Source: Viola odorata (Eukaryota; Streptophyta; Magnoliopsida; Malpighiales; Violaceae). From it: a stretch of 64,000 nt of DNA. Below, piece by piece: positions 21,344 to 32,517 of the stretch. The stretch is taken from contig OY829541.1 in NCBI GenBank assembly GCA_963691705.1, positions 41,743,661-41,807,660 of the forward strand. The letters run 5' to 3'. The notes under the pieces were generated by a model. The model did not search any database and was not told where the DNA came from. It saw only the letters and a program-made list of their open reading frames with translations. The translations under genes and the position numbers were made by a program. Positions within the stretch are counted from its first letter, which is position 1. The number at the start of each line of letters is the position of its first letter.

Positions 21344-23099
21344 TCAAGATAGGTAACTAACTCTATTGTCGCACCAGAGGACAGGGGGCGAGACATTGAC
21401 AGCAAGCAATTCAGAAAGCAACCAACTCAACCAAAGTCCTTCAGCTACCCCATCAGCAAGGGACTTATATTCCGCTTCACTGGAAGAGTGAGCCACTATA
21501 CATTGTTTCCGTGATTGCCAGGAGATGAGATTGTCACCCAAATAGGAAAGAAAAGCACCTGTTGACTTTCGGTCTCTATGGTCACTAGCCCAATCAGCAT
21601 CAGTGTAAATATTAAGTTCAGTATAACTCGGTCATAGGAACAATCCCATGGATAAAGTGCCACGCAAATACCGGAGGATTCTTTTAACAAGTTGCTAGTA
21701 GTCCTCAGTAGGTGCGTGCATTTGCTGACACGCATGATTAACTGCAAATGCAAGGTCTGGTCGGGTCTTGCCAAGGTAAATGAGGGAGCCAACAATGCTC
21801 TGATAAAGCTTTGCATCATAGAAAGGCTTAGTGGACTCAGAGATAGACCGGACGAGGGCAGAGGGAGTGACAGTCTCCTTTATGTCAAGCATACCAGCAC
21901 GAGATAATAAATCATAGGCATACTTTCATTGTGAAAGCAACAAACCAGAGGGAGTCTAGACTGCCTCAATACTAAGGAAGAAAGAGAGCAGACCAAGGTT
22001 TTGAATTTTGAATTCTGTTTCAAGGGCGGTCAGAATAGATTTTACCAAGGTAGAGTTTCTACCCATGAGTAATATGTCATCAACGTACACAAGAATGAAA
22101 GATACAAGTGAAATAGAGCCATATATGAACTGACTAGAATCTAACTTGGACAAGACAAAACAAAAACTCACCCGAAAGTTAGCAAGGTGGGAGTACCATG
22201 CACGAGGTGATTGTTTGAGGAGAGTCGCCATTTAGAAAGGCATTCGGTACATCCATTTGGAGAACTGTCCAGGCGAAGGTAACAACAATGCTAAGGACCG
22301 CGCGAATGGTGGCAGGCTTGATAACAGGACTAAATGTTTCATCAAAATCCAACCCCTCCTGTTGGTGAAACCCTTTGGCGACCAGGCACGCTTTATAGCG
22401 TTCAATTTGTCCATCTGCTCTCCGTTTAATTTTATACACCCACTGACAACTGACAACATTCATCCCTGGTGTATATGAGACAAGAGTCCATATGTTATTA
22501 TTGAGGAGAGTCGCGTATTCATCGGGCATAGTCGACTGCCATCTGGGAACACGATTAGCCTCAGAGAATGTTCGTAGTTCGGTCTCAATAGGCGGACTAG
22601 AGACTGCCATGGTAGCATATTTTGGATTTGGTTTTCTGGAGGTACGAAGAAGCATGGGGTGTGTTTTAGTAGGTATAGAGGAGGAAGGAGGTTATTGTTG
22701 AGGGACTGGTGCTATAGGAGTAGGGTGAGGTAATGCGGCAGTTGCTTGGCATGTGGAATCTATGGACAAAGGGAGGTCAGTATGATCGGATGAGTCTATT
22801 TGGGCAGTCGGCTCTGTGGTGTTGGCTTGTGCAGAGGAATCTGAAAAGGATGGGGGGCCTGGGCACGTACCAGGCTGGGAACTTCGAGTGGGCTGAGGAG
22901 AAGATGTATCGGTTCTTGCCATGGTTGAAGTTGGTGGGAGTAACGGGTTGGAGAGGTGGAGTTGGCGCAGCAGGTGGTGTTTGGGAATGAGTAGATGTGT
23001 GATATGGAAAAATTGTTTCATGAAATATATATTTCGCGAGTCAAGAGATCCATACACCGATAACCATGATGAGTGGGGTTGTATCCTAAGAAGACACAC
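21344..23099 (-). pseudogene. pol: Ty1/copia pol remnant (RT and RNase H)
   Basis: On the minus strand the copia RT is recognisable from W-T-L-V, C-Q-W-V-Y-K-I-K and L-V-A-K-G-F-H-Q-Q-E-G-L-D-F-D-E-T-F-S-P-V (22179-22655). Then come Q-S-P-R-A-W-Y and Y-V-D-D-I-L-L (21956-22231), the S-L-I-Y-L-x-x-T-R-P-D-L motif (about 21770), and RNase H with S-S-S-E-A-E-Y-K-S-L-A (21344-21541). Upstream, to 23099, is the Ser/Pro-rich linker between integrase and RT. The frame shifts at least three times. Between N-A-F-L-N-G and L-K-Q-S-P-R-A-W-Y about 30 residues of RT are deleted. No LTRs were found. It is an old, truncated copy. Confidence 0.85.
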
Positions 23100-23431
23100 C
23101 TAGAGGAGCGATAATTTTGTGTTTGTAAAAAGGACGGAGGAGTGGATAACAGACACAACCAAACGTTTTGAGGAAAGAGTAATCAGGGGTGCGACTTAAA
23201 AGTTTTTTTGTAAGGGGAGGAAAATTGAAGGGTTCAAGAGTCTAGGCAATTGATGAGTGATCGCTTGTCGAGAGCGTCAAAGATAGTTGTATGAATTGAT
23301 GTGAAATAAGGGGTGAATTACAACTTACACTACCCATAATGGGCTTGCAGAGGGTGGTAAGAAGATCATCCTCAGAGACTTCTAGGATCCTGTAGTTTTG
23401 GTTGACTTCCTCGTCATTGGAATCGTTTGGT

Positions 23432-24378
23432 TGATTCTGAACTGAAAACAAAAGAATAACAATTAAGTAATAAAATAGGTTTGGCCAAGGCAGAGTGTCT
23501 GGAATGAAAACTCAAGTGATGGGAAACCCCTGGTAAGGGCTATTTGAGAGCTCCGGTTCTTATGCTTTGATCATTGATTCAATGGTGTTTATCTCTACTT
23601 CCATAGTGCTTCTATAGAGTGCAAGGACTCATGTACACTCCTGCTTCCCTCCTTTTCTGATTACCTAGTGGGTACTCCTATTCCTGGTAATCCTAACCAA
23701 AGAGCACCTTGCTGGCTAAAGGGTTTACTCTTTTGGTTGTTGTCTTGACTGGTTGTTCGCTTCCTCAATGGCTTAGGGGAAGATATCACCTAGCTCAAGC
23801 TACCTCTCAATCGAGGCCCTAGGTTGTCAATCTGGTCTGAACTATATCACTTATATCCTACCAGCCTTCACGAGACTGGTTGTCTACTTGGCCTATCCGG
23901 TTTCGCTAGTCTCCTTCTAGGCTGACTGCAACTCTTCTCTACTAAAATCTAAGAATGATCAAGTCTTATTTCAAGCAAGTAAGCGATTTGTTAAATCAAG
24001 AAATAAAGTGATTATGAATGTAGAGACTATTAAGAATGTTTAGATCTCACAAAGCATAAGAACATGGCTCTTCAGCAATTACCAAGATATGTGTTTAGCC
24101 AGAGGTACTCGTGGAAGAAAACAAGGATTTTGATTGCATAAAATAAATTAAATCTATATATTTCTAATCGGAAAATTATAGAGCAAGTCTGTATAGTAGA
24201 TGCATAAAAGAGAGAAAGAGAGTCCCCTTCGATAAGGGCTTCCAACAACTTTTAACATAAGTTGTTTTCTAGTCCTACTCTAACTCTATTTCTTTCAAAA
24301 TAAAAGATAAGGATAAAAGATATAGATAATTGTTTGAGAAAAATCAAATATTTTTCAAGAGGGAGTCTTCTAGCTGTG
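23432..24378 (-). repeat. Athila-B 3' LTR, left piece
   Basis: It begins TGATTCTGAAC on the plus strand; the right piece ends GCTCAATCA, giving inverted TGATT/AATCA termini. The two pieces together are about 1376 bp after removing one target duplication, close to the 1383-1387 bp of the Athila-A LTRs. The left boundary is inferred from the termini and this length. Confidence 0.6.
24374..24378. other. Target site duplication CTGTG, left copy
   Basis: CTGTG directly precedes the 5' LTR of Athila-C and recurs at 31206-31210 directly after its 3' LTR. Confidence 0.85.
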
Positions 24379-25953
24379 TGATATGATGCCTTTTTATGCA
24401 TGTTTTTCCCTCTCTTTTAGGTCTAATTTCACACTTGATACTACTAATTTGGCTTGTTTTCCAACCACTTTGTAGATTTGGACTAAAGGGAGAAACTTGC
24501 TGAAAAGCGCGCCATTTGGATGCATTTTTGCTGATCTTTCATCGTCGAGCCCTAGATGCAGTTTTGTCGTCGACACCTACCGTCGGGGCCTAGATGAGAT
24601 CTTACGTCTAGGCCTAGACGAAGCACGTGCGTGTTTCTTTCCGAATGACGCTTGGCCGAAGATGCTATAAAGATTCTAGTGGGATTCCATGACCAAATCA
24701 TCCAGCTCATCAGAGAATATTCCTCTATACCATTTTGTCCCCTAGTGGGGTTGTTAGGCTATATATAGAACCTTAACTTTAGGTTAGAGGGGGCTACTCT
24801 TTAGTATATTTTTCCTCTTTTTAGGGTTTTCAATCATTGTAGCCACCTCTCTAACATTGGGATTTGTTCTTCCTTTATTTTTCCAGAAATTGGAGCCCCA
24901 AGCTCCAATTAGTTTTTAATCCAGATTTTCGTTTTCATCTGCACCTCTTTTCTGTTTATGTTGCTTTCTCCATCTATCTTGTGCATGATTTCCAGCATGA
25001 GTGGCTAAATCTCTTAGTCTTGGCAGGGGTGTTTTAAGGATTGCAAGAGGATAGTTGGGAGGTCAAAGTGTTCTTAAAACGTGTTCATTGTTGTATCCGC
25101 TTTCTTGCCACTTTATTGTCATTTCGTGTGAGATTTGTTGGTAGTTTGATCACCTATTTGCATGTTTCTCATGAATATTGTCATTTCCATGGTAATAACT
25201 AACGTGAGGCCATGGAATAGAGTAGGCACCTGGTCCAGAGTCACCATGTCGTTTGGTCCAATCTGGCTAGGGCAAGAAACCGTTTAGGGCAGACTTCTCA
25301 GTGTCTAGCCCTAGACGTGTCTTCTCTCCACTTCACGGGCCTGTGTGTATGACCCATAAGCGTATCTTGGGCACAGTGTCACGGCCACTCCCATAAGCGT
25401 ACCTTGGGAGTGACTTCTCTTAAGAAGAGAAGTAGGGAATCCACGTGAAAACAGGATTCCTATAGCACGTCTATGGCGTGAGCGCAGTCTATCCTTGCAC
25501 CGATGACCGACTAGAGCTCGACGCAATCCGCCGTCTACCCCTGCTAAGATTTCTCCTTTTATTTGATCTATTATCTTTACTTACTTTGTTATTATCTTTA
25601 TTACACTTGTTAGTCTTTACCATTTTTATTGATATTCTCTTGCTTTATTTTCGTTCCCTTTTTATTTAATTATTTCGTTTGTCTATTATTACTTGTTATT
25701 TGCATTTTCATTTTCTGTCCCAACATCAACTGCCATCGTTGGTTAGATTCGTCTACACCAACCAAACCCCCCCCTTGTGTTACGTTTATGTCTAGTGCAT
25801 TTTCATCCTCATCATACATCTAGAGCAAGATAAATCAAGTCCTTCATTTTCCCTGTGGTTCGACCCTGACTTGCCGCTATGTACCTTAATTTGTGCATCT
25901 AGCCCATCAGGATTATAAATTCTACTTTTGATGCGTGTTTCGACGGCGCATCA
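24379..25953 (+). repeat. 5' LTR of Athila-C (1575 bp)
   Basis: It starts TGATATGATGCC and ends GACGGCGCATCA. A TATA box, TATATATAG, is at 24760-24768. A perfect 16-base palindrome, CGTCTAGGCCTAGACG, is at 24605-24620, and GTCTAGCCCTAGAC is at 25303-25316. Confidence 0.92.
24760..24768 (+). promoter_or_regulatory. TATA box in Athila-C 5' LTR
   Basis: TATATATAG, repeated at 30015-30023 in the 3' LTR. It is the likely core promoter of the element transcript. Confidence 0.6.
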
Positions 25954-25958
25954 AATTT

Positions 25959-25976
25959 TGGCGCCGTTGCCGGGGA
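25959..25976 (+). other. Primer binding site of Athila-C
   Basis: TGGCGCCGTTGCCGGGGA lies five bases after the LTR. This is the Athila-type site, complementary to the 3' end of tRNA-Asp (known for the family). Confidence 0.88.
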
Positions 25977-26012
25977 TAGTGTTTACGGACTAATTTTCTT
26001 TCTTTTACTTGT

Positions 26013-29000
26013 ATGACCAGGAGATCTGCACCAGACCTTCTACCCCTCGACCACGAACTCACGAAGACAGAGAGAGAATTTCGGAGACAGGCCGGAGCAA
26101 CCTCTAGAAGAGTAATTCCCCGTCCTGCCCTCGACAGTCAAACCTCTAGTCAGAACGATCCCGACAATCATCTTTATCCCGACCTCGACAACCCAGTAGT
26201 TGTCTATCCCGAGATACCCATTATGGCAGACCGTCCTAATATCGACAATCCTCCGCAGACCATTGAGGACCTCAATGGTGCCCCCGAAACACCCAACACT
26301 TGTATCGTTTGACCCACTGTTCCTCATGATTGGACGCTCAAGTCCGCAGTCATGCACCATCTACCCCTCTTCCGTGGTGTTCCAAAGGAAAATCCTCACC
26401 GCCATCTTCAGCAATTGCACTCTATTTGCGACGCCATGAAGCCGGCCAATGTCAGTATTGAGCACGCCAAACTCCGAGCCTTCATGTGGTCTTTGAAAGA
26501 TGATGCCCTAGACTGGTTCTATGATCTACCCCCAAACTCCATCAATTCTTGGGCTGAAATGTCAAAATCCTTCACCGAAAAATATTACCCATCAGAAATG
26601 GCTAATGTAACTCGCAAGCAATTGGTGTCTATAGTCCAGAGGAAAGAAGAAGATTTTGGTCAGTACCATGAGCGCTATAAAAAGATGCAAGCTATGTGCC
26701 CCTCACACAACCTTACCGAGCATGCCCTCATCCAATATTTTTGTGAAGGTCTCAAAGCTCGTGACAAGGCATTGCTCAATGCCGCTGCTGGTGGTGCTAT
26801 CACAAGACTTACCCCTGTCGCCGCTAAGGCCACCATAGAGTTAATGGCAAGGAATTGCATACCCGAGGAAAGTAATCATCCAGGGCAAGATGCCCAAGTG
26901 GCCGCGATGCAGACCCAATTGACCTCTATGATGGGCATGCTTCAGAACATGGCCCCCGGACAGATAGTTCAGGTCAAGACCTGTCAGATATGCAACATGA
27001 CCGATCATCCAACAGATGCGTGCCCGCATATCCCCGATGAAATTCAGAGTATCAACGCCATTGGAAATTACAATCAGGCCCCATACGGACAGAATTACAA
27101 TCAGGTGTGGAGACCACCAAACTCCGGTTGGGTCAGCCATCAACAAACGTCTGGACCAGGACAACCAACGCAGCACAATCAGTACATGAATCAGGCCCAG
27201 CCATCTTTCAACGTCCAAAACTTCCAGCCTAGATCTACCCCTCCCAACAACCAACAATCTTTCTATCAACCCAATCAGGGCCAGACCTCCACTTCGTCTA
27301 CCCCACCGGTTGATGAGGTAGCTCACTATAGGAACGTCATCACTGATCTACAAAAACAAATGAGCGTCATGTCTGATCTACAAAAAAAAAAGGGCATCAT
27401 GGCCGCGGACATGAAAGAATTGAAAAACAGGGGCAGATTACCGCCCCAGACTGAGGCCAACCCAAAGCACAATGTGTGTGCTATGACTCTTCGCAGTGGC
27501 TACGTCTTACCCCCTCAAGAGCATCTAGGCCTCGACGTCGACAAATCCTTTCCAGAGCATCTAGGCCTCGACGTTAAAAAGTCTCCTGAATCCGAAATCT
27601 TGCCCAAGAAAATACCCAAAGCCAAGTTCATTGGGCCTAAACTCCCAGAAGTGATGGAGGATCGCATTAGATCCCCACGAGGGATGGCTCCACGAGGTGA
27701 CACGAGCCCACAAGAATTTACCCAAGAGTATATACACAAGATCCTCGAGCCGCCCTTTCCTCAAAGGCTCGTCAAGACCAAGAAGAAGGAAGAATATCAA
27801 GAAATCCTTGATATGTTCAGCAAAGTCCTCGTCAATATCCCACTTCTCCAGGCCATCAAAAATGTGCCCCGCTATGCCAAGTTCCTGAAAACGCTTTGCA
27901 CTAACAAATGCAACTTGGCCGGGGTAAACAAGATAAGTGTGGGGGCAAATTTCTCTGCCATTATCCAACAGAAGATCCCTCCAAAGTGCGAAGACCAGGG
28001 CATGTTTGTCCTCCCCTGCACGATAGGGACAGTCAGTATTGGCAAGGCCATGTGTGATCTAGGGGCTGGCATTAATGTCATACCCTTGACAATTTTCAAC
28101 CGTCTTGGCCTAGGACCCCTCGAGCCAACCCCGCTTGTCATCCAATTGGCCGATCATTCCGTAATTCACCCCGAAGGTGTAATTAAGGACGTCTTGGTCC
28201 AAGTAGGCGACTTCCTATTTCCCGCAGACTTCTATGTCATTGCCATGGAGAATGAAGAATCCGCTAAAGCCACAGATGTTCTTCTAGGGCGACCATTTTT
28301 GGCTACAGCCAGGGCCAAGATAGACGTTCATGACGCATCTATCTCTCTTGAGTTTGATGGAGAAATCATTAAGTTCAACATGATGGAAGCCGTGCAATAT
28401 CCTTCTAATCTTGCTTGTGTTAATTTTGCTGATACGATCGATCCTTTGGTTGATAAAGTTACTGACTTGAATTCTATTGAACCTTTTCAGTCTGCCCTCG
28501 ACAGAAGCGTCACGACACCAAGATTAGACGTCTTGGCCTCGACAATTAAGACTCCGCCAGAATTACATGAAGTCGCTGCCGCGTTAGAAGAGCATTCAAA
28601 TGTTGACGTTGTAGACCTTATTGTTACACAAGTTTCCAATCTTGACGCGGACGACTCTATCCAGCTTGCCCTAGACAGAACTATTTCACCCGCCGCACTG
28701 GACCCTTTGGTCTTAACACTTGTGACTTCAGAGCACTCAATTGTTGATATTATTGACCCTATTGTTACACAAGTTTCTGATCTTAACGCTGACAACTCTG
28801 CACATCTTACCCTCGACAGGAACATCACTACAAATTCAGTGTCTGCCCCTTCTTTTGTGCAGGGCCCTAAGTTGAAGTTGAAGAGCTTGCCCTCGCACCT
28901 CAAGTACGCCTACCTTGGCGAACATGACACACTCCCAGTGATCATCTCTAGCAAGCTTGATCCAGATGCGGAGCGCGAGCTGGTGTCGACACTCAAAGGA

Positions 29001-29483
29001 TACCACGAGGCCCTTGGATGGACGGTCGTCGACGTCAAGACACTTGACCCAGCTCTTTGCACTCCTCAACCAGCCATGACTCCAGCTGTCGTCATGACAA
29101 CTTTTGAGGCTACGGTAACTCCCGCCTCAACTGCTACTACTACTTCCTTGACCATCGAGGGCAAGACGGTCAATGATAACCCAACTCCGCAACCTGCCCA
29201 AGACACAACCAAGACTAACACTCACCACGATAAGTTGCTCTCTTCTAAAACCTTTGATACTGGACAGAAGGTTTTACTTTATAATTCTTATCTTAGGCTC
29301 TTTTCCAGAAAGTTGAAGCATAGGAGGACTGGCCCTTACCGTGTCACGAAGTTGTATGATCATGGTGTAGTCGAGATTCAGAGTATGGACACAGGCCTCA
29401 TTTCCAAAGTGCGTGACCACAGATTGGAACTATTCCATGAAGGTTTCCACCACCTGGTGGCAGACCCACCACTCTTGCCCTAG
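26013..29483 (+). CDS. gag: Gag-protease fused to integrase C-terminal tail (one TGA inside)
   Basis: The frame opens at the ATG at 26013 (M-T-R-R-S-A-P-D) and runs 1157 codons to 29483, with one TGA at 26310-26312 (CGA to TGA would explain it); without it the frame is open from 26313. Residues 114-300: Gag domain (W-S-L-K-D-D-A-L-D-W-F-Y). Residues 324-337: zinc knuckle C-x2-C-x4-H-x4-C. Residues 680-790: aspartic protease with C-D-L-G-A-G-I-N-V and L-L-G-R-P-F-L. Residues 807-940: three degenerate repeats. Then comes the protease-RT linker (L-G-W-T-V-V-D-V-K), after which RT, RNase H and the integrase core are absent. Residues 1079-1150 match the integrase tail of Athila-A (G-Q-K-V-L-L-Y-N-S-Y; H-E-G-F). 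The deletion is in frame. The product may still build particles but needs enzymes from elsewhere. Confidence 0.88.
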
Positions 29484-29822
29484 ATGCCTAAAATCGTCCA
29501 GGCTTGGACGGAAAAAATTGGCCGGTCAAGGAGGCATTCCACACGCCTCATTTAATTTTTTCCTCATATCCCTCTTGTAGATAATTATTTCCGTTATTCC
29601 TTTCTTTACTTAGTTTTTATTATTATTTCCTGTTTTATTTGGTTTATTTAGGCATTGTTTTCCGTTTTTCCATGTTTTATTTAGTTTTTATTCCCTTAAT
29701 TTCTTTCCCCCCCCCCCCCCTTTTTGTTTCTTCTTCCCGCTTCCCCATTTTCCCTTTCAAAATTTGAAGAACATTTAACCCCTTCTTTTTTGTTTTGCAG
29801 GTTGGAATCCGCGTCCAACTAG
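29484..29822 (+). other. Short 3' noncoding part of Athila-C
   Basis: T-rich, with a run of 14 C at 29707-29720. No polypurine tract stands before the LTR remnant, consistent with a deletion spanning the tract and the first 189 bases of the LTR. Confidence 0.6.
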
Positions 29823-31205
29823 CGTCGACACCTACCGTCGGGGCCTAGATGAGATCTTACGTCTAGGCCTAGACGAAGCACGTGCGTGTTTCTTTCCGAA
29901 TGACGCTTGGCCGAAGATGCTATAAAGATTCTAGCGGGATTCCATGACCAAATCATCCAGCTCATCAGAGAATATTCCTCTATACCATTTTGTCCCCAAG
30001 TGGGGTTGTTAGGTTATATATAGAACCTTAACTTTAGGTTAAAGAGGGCTACTCTTTAGTATATTTTTCATCTTTTTAGGGTTTTCAAACATTGTAGCCA
30101 CCTCTCTAACATTGGGATTTGTTCTTCCTTTATTTTTCCAGAAATTGGAGCCCAAACTCCAATTAGTTTTTAATCCAGATTTTCGTTTTCATCTGCACCT
30201 CTTTTCTGTTTATGTTGCTTTCTCCATCTATCTTGTGCATGATTTCCAGCATGAGTGGCTAAATCTCTTAGTCTTGGCAGGGGTGTTTTAAGGATTGCAA
30301 GAGGATAGTTGGCAGGTCAAAGTGTTCTTAAAACGTGTTCATTGTTGTATCCGCTTTCTTGCCACTTTATTGTCATTTCGTGTGAGATTTGTTGGTAGTT
30401 TGATCACCTATTTGCATGTTTCTCATGAATATTGTCATTTCCATGGTAATAACTAACGTGAGGCCATGGAATAGAGTAGGCACCTGGTCCAGAGTCACCA
30501 TGTCGTTTGGTCCAATCTGGCTAGGGCAAGAAACCGTTTAGGGCAGACTTCTCAGTGTCTAGCCCTAGACGTGTCTTCTCTCCACTTCACGGGCCTGTGT
30601 GTATGACCCATAAGCGTATCTTGGGCACAGTGTCACGGCCACTCCCATAAGCGTACCTTGGGAGTGACTTCTCTTAAGAAGAGAAGTAGGGAATCCACGT
30701 GAAAACAGGATTCCTATAGCACGTCTATGGCGTGAGCGCAGTCTATCCTTGCACCGATGACGGACTAGAGCTCGACGCAATCCGCCGTCTACCCCTACTA
30801 AGATTTCTCCTTTTATTTGATCTATTATCTTTACTTACTTTGTTATTATCTTTATTACACTTGTTAGTCTTTACCATTTTTATTGATATTCTCTTGCTTT
30901 ATTTTCGTTCCCTTTTTATTTAATTATTTCGTTTGTCTATTATTACTTGTTATTTGCATTTTCATTTTCTGTCCCAACATCAACTGCCATCGTTGGTTAG
31001 ATTCGTCTACACCAACCAAACCCCCCTTGTGTTACGTTTATGTCTAGTGCATTTTCATCCTCATCATATATCTAGAGCAAGATAAATCAAGTCCTTCATT
31101 TTCCCTGTGGTTCGAGCCTGACTTGCCGCTATTTACCTTAATTTGTGCATCTAGCCCATCAGGATTATAAATTCTACTTTTGATGCGTGTTTTGACGGCG
31201 CATCA
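29823..31205 (+). repeat. 3' LTR of Athila-C, 5'-truncated (1383 bp)
   Basis: It matches the 5' LTR from base 190 onward (CGTCGACACCTACCG at 24568 and 29823) to the end GACGGCGCATCA, with few differences. The first 189 bases are missing. Confidence 0.92.
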
Positions 31206-31639
31206 CTGTGATTACAAATCCCTAAAATTTCGCAGCCACTGCATCTGTCATCTCGCGTCCTTAAGTCTCCTAGTGCGGCCTGTCTCTGTCGCGACTGGCT
31301 TGGCCAAGCTTGCGGCCAAGATAGATTCGAATGTCAAATTTCATCTCCTGTTGCTGTTGTCCTTCAATTGTTGCGCTTCCATAGTGATTCTCACATCCTT
31401 GTGCTTTGCCCAAAGTATCCCGTTATAGTCTGTCTCTATCACGGCTGTCTTGACCAAGCCTGTGACTGGTCAAGATAGTTTTGGATGTCTGATTTTGTGC
31501 TCCGCATGTGATATTCTCCTTTTTATCAGCCTCCAAGTAATTTCTGCAAAAGTAGGGACAATCCATAGAAATCAATAGCTTTACTGCTCAATTTACAAGT
31601 AATTAGATAGTAAAAGTATGAGAAACTAATGCTCAATCA
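31206..31639 (-). repeat. Athila-B 3' LTR, right piece
   Basis: It begins with the second CTGTG target duplication and ends GCTCAATCA, i.e. the minus-strand LTR start TGATTGAGC. The polypurine tract abuts it. Confidence 0.75.
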
Positions 31640-31655
31640 AATTTCCCCACACATA
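31640..31655 (-). other. Polypurine tract of Athila-B
   Basis: On the minus strand ATGTGTGGGGAAAT precedes the LTR, similar to GTGGGGGATT before the Athila-A LTR. Confidence 0.6.
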
Positions 31656-32129
31656 AACTATGCTTTCCTCCAAACATACTAACTCGATAACAAAACAAAA
31701 CACACAGAAGAAATAAAAACCAAAATGCATCTAATTCTAAGCATCCGACTCATCACAGAATTCTTGGGCACTTCAATCCACAACTCCATCCCGTATTATC
31801 ATGGCCTAACTAATACCCCAAATATCCTACATCCATATAGTGCCATGATCAGGTTCTCTATGGTAGAATTATGCAATGGGAACAAAACAGTTTGATTACA
31901 AAATTAATTGTCCTCCCATTATTCCCTAGCTACACAAACTGCTGACTCTCAAGCAACTTCTCAAACAGTCATGCAATTGCAGAATTTAAAATACAGCACA
32001 TAATCACAACAAGCTTTATTTTTTCTTTTCTTTTTGCTTTCTTTTTTCTTTACTTGCTTTTCTTTTCTTTGCTTTCTGCATAGCTTCTTTTTACTTGCTT
32101 TTCTTTTTCTTTTTCTTGGACATATTGCC
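31656..32129 (-). other. Athila-B 3' noncoding region
   Basis: AT-rich. A CT-rich tract at 32015-32118 (purine-rich on the minus strand) accounts for an apparent Lys-rich ORF. No gene seen. Confidence 0.55.
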
Positions 32130-32512
32130 TGTAGCGCCCCGAAAATTAAAAAATTCGCGAGTGTACGACGAATCTGAGACCTTACGATGCTCGGCGTAAA
32201 AGGACGCCTCGCAACATGCAATGAAATCGCCACCCTAATTTTTGTCTCTAGGTTTAGGGAACCTAATCGTCATGGCATAAAAATAAAAAAATAAAAACTA
32301 AAGACACAAAAAAAGAGGGTCTAAAGACTGACAGTTTATGCAGCTAGAGACATTAATTGATTATTGTCATGACAAATCAACTTTAGGTGTTCCTCTTGCA
32401 AAATTCAAATGTGAAGCACTAGTATCACGAAGCTATACACATGAGGGATATTTAAAAAGTACCAGGTAAGGTACTCTTACAGGTATTGGAAATGTTAAAC
32501 CCATTTGGATGC
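32130..32512 (-). repeat. Fragment of an Ogre-like LTR
   Basis: It starts TGTAGCGCCCCGAAAATT. The block AATCGCCACCCTAATTTTT... AGGTTTAGGGAACCTAATCG ...CATGGCATAAAAATAAAAA (about 32220-32300) matches the left end of the LTR at 60894 (60975-61045). Similarity fades after about 32340; the remainder to 32512 is unassigned. Confidence 0.55.
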
Positions 32513-32517
32513 CTTGA
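32513..32517. other. Target site duplication CTTGA, left copy
   Basis: CTTGA precedes the left LTR of Tat-2 and recurs at 54156-54160 after the right LTR. Confidence 0.88.

Larger units (their letters stand above)
24379..31205 (+). mobile_element. Athila-C: non-autonomous Athila derivative, Gag-protease-integrase tail
   Basis: A complete insertion with 5' LTR (24379-25953), primer binding site, one long ORF (26013-29483), short 3' noncoding part and a 5'-truncated 3' LTR (29823-31205), flanked by CTGTG. It lacks RT, RNase H and the integrase core. The LTRs are nearly identical, so insertion was fairly recent. It sits inside the 3' LTR of Athila-B, in the opposite orientation. Confidence 0.9.

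Noticed and set aside
23290..23448. Exon-like stretch on the minus strand with CAG before and GTAAG after an open frame
   Set aside because: The frame crosses the inferred Athila-B LTR boundary at 23432 and matches no protein I know; most likely copia linker plus LTR.
25311..25669. ORFs repeated at 25311-25669 and 30565-30923
   Set aside because: These lie in the two LTRs of Athila-C and repeat only because the LTRs do.
31961..32233. Lys-rich 90-codon ORF on the minus strand
   Set aside because: It translates a CT-rich low-complexity tract; no start context or homology.
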